DNA of 64,000 bases, taken from Rothia sp. P100. GTDB lineage: Bacteria > Actinomycetota > Actinomycetes > Actinomycetales > Micrococcaceae. The stretch covers positions 62,001-126,000 of the forward strand of contig NZ_JAMAYG010000004.1 of assembly GCF_023712425.1 (NCBI RefSeq), given 5' to 3'. Position numbers and translations under genes: made by a program. This document shows, one piece after another, positions 57,441-64,000 of this stretch (its first letter is position 1; every line of letters begins with the position of its first letter). Under the pieces are notes generated by a model that did not search any database, was not told the origin of the DNA, and saw only the letters and a list, made by a program, of their open reading frames with translations.

Positions 57441-57505
57441 GAAAAAGAAAGCACGGTGCTCATCTGCTGTGGTTTGGCAGGCGCGCACCGCGCTTTCCCT
57501 TGAAG
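57441..57505 (-). terminator. Terminator of fumC
   Basis: On the minus strand AAAGCGCGGTGC (57496-57485) pairs with GCACCGTGCTTT (57459-57448) with one mismatch, followed by CTTTTTC. It lies just downstream of the fumC stop. Confidence 0.75.
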
Positions 57506-57528
57506 GGCTGGTAGAGGCCGGGGAGGGC

Positions 57529-58935
57529 TTAGAAGTTGCCCAGCATCTTGGTGACGTCCAGGGCCTCGTCTAGCTGAGCCTCGGTCACTTCGCCGCGCTC
57601 CACGTAGCCCAGGGCAATGACAGCCTCGCGCACGGTGGTCTTGTTAGCCACCGAGTACTTAGCGATCTTGGCTGCTGCCTCGTAACCAATCAGCTTGTTC
57701 ATAGGGGTCACGGTAGAGGGGGAGGCCTCTGCCAGGAAGCGGGCACGCTCCACGTTAGCTTCAAGACCGTTAATCATTTTGTCAGCCATAACGCGTGAGG
57801 TGTTGGCCAGCAGACGGATGGACTGCAGGAGGTTAGCCGCCATGACGGGTATGCCCACGTTGAGCTCAAAGGCGCCGTTGGTAGAGGAAAGGGCGATGGT
57901 GGTGTCATTACCGATGACCTGGGCTGCTACCATGATGGCGGCTTCACAGATCACGGGGTTGACCTTGCCGGGCATAATCGAGGAGCCGGGCTGCAAATCG
58001 GGGATGTGCAGTTCGCCCAAGCCGGTGTTGGGCCCTGAACCCATCCAGCGAATATCATTGTTGATCTTCATGAAGGAGTAGGCGATGTTGCGCAGCTGGC
58101 CGGAGGCTTCAATCAGGCCGTCACGGTTTGCCTGGGCTTCAAAATGGTTGCGCGCCTCGGTCAGGGGCAGACCGGTTTCTTCCGCCAGAAGTTCAATGAC
58201 GCGGGCGCTAAAGCCGTCAGGGGTGTTAATGCCGGTTCCAACAGCGGTACCGCCCAAAGGGACCTCTGCGATGCGAGGCAGGGAGGCGTGGATTCGCTCA
58301 ACACCGTAGCGTACCTGCGCTGCGTAGCCGCCAAACTCCTGGCCCAGGGTCACGGGGGTCGCGTCCATCAGGTGGGTGCGGCCGGACTTAACGACGTCCT
58401 TGAACTCCACAGCCTTGCGCTCAAGTGACTCAGCAAGGTACTCAAGAGCGGGCACCAGATCTTTGATCAGCGCTTCGGTCGCTGCCACGTGTACAGAGGT
58501 GGGGAAGACGTCGTTAGAGGACTGGGACGCGTTGACGTGGTCGTTGGGGTGCACCTCAGCCTCGGAGCCTTCAAGCTCACGGTTGGCAAGGGTTGCCAGT
58601 ACCTCGTTGGTGTTCATATTAGACGAAGTGCCAGAACCGGTCTGAAACACATCGATGGGGAAGTGTGCATCGTACTCACCGGCGGCGACCAGGTCTGCGG
58701 CCTTCTGGATAGCGGTGGAGCGCTCAGCATCGAGTACGCCCAGTTCTTCGTTAGCCTTTGCAGCGGCTTTCTTGATGAGGGCCAGGGCGCGGATGTGGGC
58801 AGACTCCAGTGTCTGACCTGAGATGGGGAAGTTTTCCACGGCACGCTGGGTTTGCGCGCGGTAGAGGGCATCTACCGGTACGCGGACTTCGCCCATGGTG
58901 TCGTGTTCAATGCGGTATTCAGTGTTTTCAGCCAT
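57529..58935 (-). CDS. fumC: Fumarate hydratase class II
   Basis: 468-residue enzyme that hydrates fumarate to malate, the step after Sdh in the citric acid cycle. It has the signature [28 protein letters not shown], the [14 protein letters not shown] site and [17 protein letters not shown]. The ATG at 58935 (MAENTEY) is chosen by the family start; the open frame runs to 58974. The other gene of this known actinobacterial cluster, glpX, lies 1.7 kb away on the plus strand. Confidence 0.96.
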   Translation of the reverse strand: MAENTEYRIEHDTMGEVRVPVDALYRAQTQRAVENFPISGQTLESAHIRALALIKKAAAKANEELGVLDAERSTAIQKAADLVAAGEYDAHFPIDVFQTGSGTSSNMNTNEVLATLANRELEGSEAEVHPNDHVNASQSSNDVFPTSVHVAATEALIKDLVPALEYLAESLERKAVEFKDVVKSGRTHLMDATPVTLGQEFGGYAAQVRYGVERIHASLPRIAEVPLGGTAVGTGINTPDGFSARVIELLAEETGLPLTEARNHFEAQANRDGLIEASGQLRNIAYSFMKINNDIRWMGSGPNTGLGELHIPDLQPGSSIMPGKVNPVICEAAIMVAAQVIGNDTTIALSSTNGAFELNVGIPVMAANLLQSIRLLANTSRVMADKMINGLEANVERARFLAEASPSTVTPMNKLIGYEAAAKIAKYSVANKTTVREAVIALGYVERGEVTEAQLDEALDVTKMLGNF

Positions 58936-59012
58936 ACCCACGATTTTAGTACGAAGCAGTGACGCCTGTCGCATTGGAGCGCAACATGACGGCAGAAAAC
59001 CATGCCGCAGGA

Positions 59013-59636
59013 TTAATCGGTGATGCTGGGGGAGCTGGAGTAGACCAGCTCGGCCTTACCGTCGGAGAGGTGGTAGAAGACGCCAATGACAGCCACGGTT
59101 CCACCCTCGACTGCCTCACGAATGATGGCTGACTGCTCGGCGATGCGGGCAGCGGTCTGGCGGGTGTGTTCAATGACCATCTCGTTGATGGTGGCATCAT
59201 CGGGCAGATCGGGAGAGATTACCGATGGCAAGATGCCTTCGACGAGGTTGCGGATGAACCCTGGAGGCATGGTGCCAGAAATCAGTGAATTACGGGTGGC
59301 AGTGACTGCGCCGCAGGAGTCGTGCCCCAGCACCATGATGAGGGGGATTTCGAGTTCAGCTGCTGAGTATTCAAGGGAGCCCAGCACCGCATCATCGAGC
59401 ACCTGACCAGCGGTACGCACCACAAACGCATCTCCCAAGCCCAGATCAAAAATGATTTCGGCGGCTAGACGTGAATCCCCGCAGCCCAGAATAGCGGCAA
59501 AAGGGTGTTGTCCGTTGACTAGCTCAGCACGCCGGGCGGCGTCCTGGCGGGGGTGGGAGCTGGTGTTGGCCACGAAGCGTTCGTTGCCTTCTAACAGTCG
59601 CTTCCAAGCTTGCTGCGGTGTTGCAATCAGGCTCAC
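59013..59636 (-). CDS. Beta-carbonic anhydrase
   Basis: 207-residue zinc enzyme that interconverts CO2 and bicarbonate. The zinc ligands are visible: Cys-Gly-Asp-Ser-Arg in [17 protein letters not shown], and His and Cys in [30 protein letters not shown] is typical. It starts with GTG, and AGAGAAGAGA lies upstream on the minus strand. It is inserted between fumC and DUF4245. Confidence 0.94.
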   Translation of the reverse strand: MSLIATPQQAWKRLLEGNERFVANTSSHPRQDAARRAELVNGQHPFAAILGCGDSRLAAEIIFDLGLGDAFVVRTAGQVLDDAVLGSLEYSAAELEIPLIMVLGHDSCGAVTATRNSLISGTMPPGFIRNLVEGILPSVISPDLPDDATINEMVIEHTRQTAARIAEQSAIIREAVEGGTVAVIGVFYHLSDGKAELVYSSSPSITD

Positions 59637-59720
59637 AATGTTCTCTTCTCTACGAAGCAGTGTTTCTAGGGTCTAAGCTAGCAAGCTAAGCTACCAAAAA
59701 TAGTATGACACACCTAACTT

Positions 59721-60422
59721 TTATTCAATGCCGCTAGAAGGAGTGGGCGAGGCAGTAGAAGACGGAGCCTTCAGGTAAGCGACCGTTGCTTCTGCCAGAG
59801 ATTCAAATTCGGGAGCTTCTGCTTCACCCATCATGATGACCGTAGTGCCTTCAAGCTCTCCGATATAGTTGGTGGTGATCTTATTCTTATCATCAGGGTC
59901 AACCTGGGAGCGCACTTCCCACTCAGTCCCCGCCATCTGAACCTGCGCTTCGGGCACTGCATTGCCTACCTGTTGCGCAACCCAGGTGGGGTTGGCGTCC
60001 TGAGCCTGGACCAGCTCGATGAAATGGTTGCTGGGGGTCACCTGACCGCTGGACCAGTAATTGATGCCGTCTGCAGCGCCGGTGTTCCAGCGAGCGTAGT
60101 TGTAGTGCCAGCCTTCCTGCTCGGCCGCAGCCACGTGGTAACCGGCCTCACGGCTTGCTTCGTAAGCAACGACCGGCACATCTACGGTGGGCCGGTAGGG
60201 GTTCTTGTTAGGTTGTGGCATTAGCCAGAGCACGGGGATGATGAGCAGCAACATCACCACCATCGAAATAATCATGTTTCTCGCCGGAGCGTTAATACGC
60301 CTTGCTTGCTTTTCAGTAATCTGAGGCAACACCTGCTCACCACTTTGCGCATCAGAAGACGCGGGGGCGTCGGCAGGCTGCGCTGAGGGATGGAAATCGG
60401 GAGTATTGTTCGATGAAGTCAC
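59721..60422 (-). CDS. DUF4245 membrane protein
   Basis: 233 residues. A disordered start (residues 1-40) leads to one helix (about 48-68, MIISMVVMLLLIIPVLWL), then an extracellular domain with the family motifs PVVAYEASREAGY and HYNYARWNTGAADGINYW, then HFIELVQ. Function unknown. In mycobacteria the family is encoded next to glpX and fum, exactly as here. The start is GTG. Confidence 0.85.
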   Translation of the reverse strand: MTSSNNTPDFHPSAQPADAPASSDAQSGEQVLPQITEKQARRINAPARNMIISMVVMLLLIIPVLWLMPQPNKNPYRPTVDVPVVAYEASREAGYHVAAAEQEGWHYNYARWNTGAADGINYWSSGQVTPSNHFIELVQAQDANPTWVAQQVGNAVPEAQVQMAGTEWEVRSQVDPDDKNKITTNYIGELEGTTVIMMGEAEAPEFESLAEATVAYLKAPSSTASPTPSSGIE

Positions 60423-60613
60423 GCTTTCTAGTATGACCTACCAGAGCATAGAAATCGAAGACACCTCTTGCCCATGACCTACCTCACCCTCATCGGGGCT
60501 TCCGTAAATGTTCCTTAACAAAGGCTAGAAGAGAGTAGGCTAAATAGAGGCACATAGCCACACCGGGACCAGTATGCCAAGGTGCCCCGGAGCAACAACT
60601 CAAAGGTGAGAAG

Positions 60614-61609
60614 ATGATCGAACCCTACATGTCAGACCGTAACCTAGCTCTCGAACTAGTGCGTGCTACCGAAGCCGCAGCCATCGCCTCCGGCCCGCTC
60701 GTAGGTGCTGGAGACAAAAACATGGCAGACGGAGCCGCGGTAGATGCCATGCGCGCCCGCCTGAAGACGGTTAACTTCAACGGCACCGTGGTCATTGGTG
60801 AAGGCGAAAAAGACGAAGCCCCTATGCTCTTCAATGGTGAGCAGGTCGGTGATGGTAGCGGCGCTAAGTTTGACGTTGCGGTAGACCCAATCGACGGTAC
60901 CCGCCTCACCGCCCTGGGCATGGATAACGCCCTCTCAGTCATCGCGGTTGCTGAAGGCGGCACCATGTTTGACCCCTCAGCCGTCTTTTACATGGAAAAA
61001 CTGGTCACCGGCCCCGAAGCCGCCGACATGGTGGATCTACGCCTACCGGTCAAACAAAACCTACACCTGGTGGCTAAAGCTAAAGGCACACATATCAATC
61101 AGCTCACCGTCTGTGTGCTCGACCGCCCACGCCACGCCAAGCTGGTTGAAGATATTCGTGCCACCGGCGCTCGCACCCGCATGATTCTGGACGGCGACGT
61201 GGCTGGTGCCATTGCAGCCTGCCGCGAAGGCACCGGTGTGGATCTCATGATGGGCACCGGCGGCACCCCCGAAGGTATTGTCGCTGCCTGCGCTATCAAG
61301 GCAACCGGCGGCGTCATTCAAGGACGTCTGGCTCCGGTAGATGATGCCGAGCGCCAGAAAGCCCTCGATGCTGGTCATGACCTGGACGCCGTGCTGAGTA
61401 CCGATGACCTGGTAACTACCGATAACTGCTTCTTCGCAGCTACAGGTATCACCGACGGCAAACTGCTCCGCGGTGTGCGCTATGGTCGCGACACCGTCAC
61501 CACCCAGTCGCTGGTTATGCGCTCGCTCTCAGGCACCGTGCGACTCATCGAAGCTGAGCACAAGCTCTCACGCTACCTCACCAACGTAGCCGGTATCATG
61601 CCCCGCTAA
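60614..61609 (+). CDS. glpX: Class II fructose-1,6-bisphosphatase
   Basis: 331-residue gluconeogenic enzyme that removes the 1-phosphate of fructose-1,6-bisphosphate. Metal-site motifs include [31 protein letters not shown] and [10 protein letters not shown], with [14 protein letters not shown] later. The start ATG has AAAGGTGAG upstream. It is the only gluconeogenic phosphatase typical of actinobacteria. A strong palindromic terminator follows at 61616. Confidence 0.96.
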   Translation: MIEPYMSDRNLALELVRATEAAAIASGPLVGAGDKNMADGAAVDAMRARLKTVNFNGTVVIGEGEKDEAPMLFNGEQVGDGSGAKFDVAVDPIDGTRLTALGMDNALSVIAVAEGGTMFDPSAVFYMEKLVTGPEAADMVDLRLPVKQNLHLVAKAKGTHINQLTVCVLDRPRHAKLVEDIRATGARTRMILDGDVAGAIAACREGTGVDLMMGTGGTPEGIVAACAIKATGGVIQGRLAPVDDAERQKALDAGHDLDAVLSTDDLVTTDNCFFAATGITDGKLLRGVRYGRDTVTTQSLVMRSLSGTVRLIEAEHKLSRYLTNVAGIMPR

Positions 61610-61615
61610 TACCAT

Positions 61616-61650
61616 AAACGCCCCAGCCACGTGGCTGGGGCGTTTGTTAT
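61616..61650. terminator. Bidirectional terminator after glpX
   Basis: AAACGCCCCAGCCAC (61616-61630) and GTGGCTGGGGCGTTT (61631-61645) form a perfect palindrome with T and A tracts on either side. It is shared by glpX and the convergent femX-like gene. Confidence 0.9.
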
Positions 61651-61665
61651 GGGTCAACCGCAGTT

Positions 61666-62685
61666 CTACTTGCCGACCTTGGTACGAATGGTGGCCATCG
61701 TTTTCTGCGCGGCCGGTAGCACCTTGGTCTGGGCCAGCTTCTTAGCCTGAGCTAGGCCCTCACGAGCGGCCCGAATACCCTGGTAAGCGCGATAACCCTG
61801 AGCTGATACGGACAAATCCCAGGTTCCGGGGAAAGCCACTGATTCGCCGCCAAAAGACTTCTTGAACTGCGTGAAACCTGCCCACTCATGGTTAGGGTCA
61901 TCATTGGGAGCAATGCCGAAAAGATCCATATATTTCAGGCCCTTCTCCTTAGCATCCATTATGATGGTGGAGAGCAGAGGGTTACCAGCTTTGAGCTTGC
62001 GGTGATCAAAGCTAACTGCAGTATGGGCGTAGACACGGGTATCGTCTGAGTCGTAGCAGAGGGAAGCACCGATAGGTTCGCCGTCAACCTTGACGATAAA
62101 GAGAGTGGCGGCGTCCTCGGGCATCAAAACCTTAGCCACGTTCATCAGGTAGTCGTCCTGCTGGCGATTAAAGCCAAGGCGCTCTGCGGTCTCGTTGAGG
62201 TAGTGCAGAAGAATTTTGACGTCTTCGGGGTTCTGAGACTTCTCAAACGTCACACCCTTTTTATGGATATTGCGGTGCAGGTTTCGGTTGGATGAAATCA
62301 TGCCCTTGAGAAGTTCATCCTCGGAGAGGGTTAGGTCAATAATTTGGGTATGACCGGGCTGAATCTGGCGGGGGGAGAATTTGAACCCTCGCGCTGCCAA
62401 GAAAGCTTCGCCGCTCTGCTGGCCCCAGATCCTGTCGTTAGTTGGCTCCACTCGAATGAACCAGCACTTGTGTTCGGCAGCAACTCTCTTCATATCGGCT
62501 ATGGCCGCATCAAAGGCTGCAGCATTCTCTGCCTCAGGACCGTAGGGGGAGTAAAGGTAACGCCCTGTGGAGCCACCTTCAACGGTTGCCATGTAGTTCC
62601 AGCCTTCGCCCGAACCCCGCACTACCGTGTGCCCATTATGTTCCTGAAGTTTAGCCCAAATATCTGACTGCAGAATGTTACTCAT
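61666..62685 (-). CDS. FemX/FemAB-like peptidoglycan bridge transferase
   Basis: 339-residue transferase of the FemABX (tandem GNAT) family, which adds amino acids from tRNA to the lipid II side chain. Typical segments are WNYMATVEGGSTGRYLYSPYG, IRVEPT, PGHTQIIDL with LLKGMISSNRNLHRNI, and HTAVSFDHRKLKAGNPLL. The coiled insertion of FemA is not obvious. Such genes often set the interpeptide bridge; the first amino acid cannot be told here. It lies next to an LCP gene that also acts on the wall. Confidence 0.85.
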   Translation of the reverse strand: MSNILQSDIWAKLQEHNGHTVVRGSGEGWNYMATVEGGSTGRYLYSPYGPEAENAAAFDAAIADMKRVAAEHKCWFIRVEPTNDRIWGQQSGEAFLAARGFKFSPRQIQPGHTQIIDLTLSEDELLKGMISSNRNLHRNIHKKGVTFEKSQNPEDVKILLHYLNETAERLGFNRQQDDYLMNVAKVLMPEDAATLFIVKVDGEPIGASLCYDSDDTRVYAHTAVSFDHRKLKAGNPLLSTIIMDAKEKGLKYMDLFGIAPNDDPNHEWAGFTQFKKSFGGESVAFPGTWDLSVSAQGYRAYQGIRAAREGLAQAKKLAQTKVLPAAQKTMATIRTKVGK

Positions 62686-62702
62686 GGCGTTCAGTCTACC
62701 GG

Positions 62703-63998
62703 TTAGGGCACGGAGCAGGTGCCATTGGGTGAGAGCTCACTGGCTAGCTGCGCGCGGAAGGACACAGGTTCAACCGTTACAGCGTCAGAGATTGTGCTTG
62801 TATCGGTGTCAGCTATTTCAGAGGTAGAATACCCACCCTGCGCCGTGGTGGCCGTGGGGGCGATACCCTGGGCCGACTCAGAAATCATTTTTTCTACTGC
62901 TGCATGGAGCTGATCAAAGTCTGGGTAGGTCGGGAAATCTTCGCTGAAGTAGGGCGGCCCAGCGGCGAACTGAATCAGATCGTAGTCCTTGGACTTCAGC
63001 GCCACATCACCCAGCTGGGATAAACCGCTTTGAGGGATATTGGTTTCCACCACCTGCTCACCTGCTGCAGTGATATCGGCGAACTTGGTCAGCACATTAG
63101 CAGGGTCAAGCTGCTTGAGCATAGCAGCCTGAACGCACCGCTGGCGTGCCTGACGGTCGTAATCCGAGGCGCCCTCTCGTGAACGGGCATACCAGAGAGC
63201 ATGGAAACCATCTAGCTTCTGCACACCTGGCTCAATGTAGCCGTCAATGGGGTTGGGCTCACCCGTGAGCTCGTTGGTACCCCCGCCAATGGGAACGTAA
63301 CCTCCAACATCAATGGTGATCCCACCCAGGGCGTCCACCAGTTGCTCAAAACCGCTCATATCAATCAGTAGGTAGTTCTCAACCGTAATCCCCAAAACCC
63401 CTGATACCGCATCCATGGTAGCTTCAGCGCCAGGATCCTCTGCCTCCGGGTACAGGTCAGGGTAGTTAGCGGTGACATCAGGGTAGAGAGCGTTGAGAAT
63501 ACACTCGTCTCCACAGTTGAAGCCCTCTGGGTAAACAGACCAGAGAGGGGAACCCTGCTCGAAGATTGCGTTCTGCAGGTTGCGCGGCACCGAGATGGTG
63601 ATGGCCTGCCCGGTTGAAGCGTCGATACTGACTACCGTCATAGAATCCGGGCGGCGGCCCACCCGGTCTTCGCCGGCGTCCCCTCCCATGAGCAGAATGT
63701 TGTAACGGCCCTCGTTCTCATTCAGCGCGCCGTCAGCGAAGATAGAACCGAGAGCTCCCCTGCCTACCCAAGTGATGTAGGCGCCGTAGCCCAAGCCACC
63801 ACCGGTGACAAAAATTGCTGCAATCAGGCAAAGGGTTACCAGGGTGCGGTGCTTACCGGCCAGCAGACCTGGACGGATAGCACGCAGAGTATCGAGGAAG
63901 AGAAACACCCAGCCTGCGGCTAGAGCCAGCAGGAGGAGGGCGAAGGCGGAGAGAAACCAGGTATTGGTAAACAGCGAAAGCACCATGGTGCGGCGCAT
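62703..63998 (-). CDS. LytR-CpsA-Psr (LCP) family protein
   Basis: 431-residue LCP transferase that attaches glycopolymers to peptidoglycan. Two N-terminal membrane helices (residues about 10-35 and 50-72) precede the catalytic domain: NILLMGGDAG, RRPDSMTVVSIDAS, VPRNLQNAIF, DALGGITIDV, DGFHALWYARSREGASDYDRQ and RQRCVQAAML. The active-site Arg and Asp are kept. The reading frame stays open to the window edge, so the true start could lie just beyond it; ATGs at 63998 and 63986 are visible. The stop is 17 bases from the femX-like start. Confidence 0.85.
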   Translation of the reverse strand: MRRTMVLSLFTNTWFLSAFALLLLALAAGWVFLFLDTLRAIRPGLLAGKHRTLVTLCLIAAIFVTGGGLGYGAYITWVGRGALGSIFADGALNENEGRYNILLMGGDAGEDRVGRRPDSMTVVSIDASTGQAITISVPRNLQNAIFEQGSPLWSVYPEGFNCGDECILNALYPDVTANYPDLYPEAEDPGAEATMDAVSGVLGITVENYLLIDMSGFEQLVDALGGITIDVGGYVPIGGGTNELTGEPNPIDGYIEPGVQKLDGFHALWYARSREGASDYDRQARQRCVQAAMLKQLDPANVLTKFADITAAGEQVVETNIPQSGLSQLGDVALKSKDYDLIQFAAGPPYFSEDFPTYPDFDQLHAAVEKMISESAQGIAPTATTAQGGYSTSEIADTDTSTISDAVTVEPVSFRAQLASELSPNGTCSVP

Positions 63999-64000
63999 CA

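Overview
The window looks like a chromosomal stretch from an actinobacterium of the Micrococcaceae, most like Rothia. Actinobacterial markers include a mycothiol S-conjugate amidase (mca), the uncharacterised families DUF501, DUF4307 and DUF4245, a PerM/DUF6350 membrane protein next to purN-purH, and a membrane-anchored mycosin-like subtilase. GTG starts are common. Several gene orders match mycobacteria as I recall them: perM-purN-purH; mazG-eno-divIC-DUF501-ppx; greA-DUF4307-mca-small membrane protein-trhA-uppS; fumC-DUF4245-glpX. The species assignment is inference. I see no phage, plasmid, IS element, rRNA or CRISPR array, so this is mostly core chromosome.

Layout. 1-3.2 kb: two tandem aldo/keto reductases (the first cut by the window edge) and an MFS exporter. 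3.2-7.0 kb: a large SWIM/SNF2 helicase. 7.0-8.8 kb: a small Phd/PIN toxin-antitoxin pair that looks decayed, and a short-chain dehydrogenase. 8.9-13.3 kb: perM, a small membrane protein, purN and purH. 13.3-13.5 kb: a 97-bp tandem repeat that begins inside the 3' end of purH. 13.5-15.3 kb: a binding-protein/VWA protein. 15.3-15.9 kb: a gap with a probable TetR-regulator remnant. 15.9-18.8 kb: glyA, folD and a GntR regulator. 18.8-23.6 kb: a small membrane protein, trpS, a 2'-5' RNA ligase-like gene, a Zur-boxed AztD-like zinc lipoprotein and a mannose-1-phosphate guanylyltransferase. 23.9-27.3 kb: sdhCDAB. 27.5-40.1 kb: an M20 amidohydrolase, a BMP-type nucleoside ABC importer, cytidine deaminase, thymidine phosphorylase, an unusual two-domain acidic-linker protein, adenosine deaminase and mazG. 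40.4-45.5 kb: eno, divIC-like, DUF501, ppx/gppA and an S8 protease. 45.7-47.3 kb: NDH-2 and a tRNA with anticodon UAA. 47.3-51.9 kb: HAD phosphatase, Bax-inhibitor-like protein, AI-2E-type permease and ilvA. 52.0-57.4 kb: greA, DUF4307, mca, a small membrane protein, trhA, a cis-prenyltransferase, an A24 peptidase and a NUDIX hydrolase. 57.5-64 kb: fumC, carbonic anhydrase, DUF4245, glpX, FemX-like transferase and an LCP protein.

How the genes work together. GlyA and FolD make methylene- and 10-formyl-tetrahydrofolate, the cofactor that PurN and PurH spend a few kilobases away. The BMP transporter, cytidine deaminase, thymidine phosphorylase and adenosine deaminase form a nucleoside uptake and salvage locus. 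Sdh, NDH-2, FumC, Eno and GlpX are central carbon and respiratory enzymes. FemX-like, LCP and cis-prenyltransferase proteins serve the cell envelope.

Most of the window is ordinary. The items most worth a second look are the 97-bp hairpin-containing duplication overlapping purH, the short-variable-arm tRNA with anticodon UAA, the solitary Zur-boxed AztD-like gene, the two-domain protein at 36.4-38.1 kb, the decayed toxin-antitoxin pair, the leader peptide before thymidine phosphorylase, and the TetR remnant. I found no convincing wholly new multi-gene system. Start sites were chosen by eye from ribosome binding sites and family lengths.
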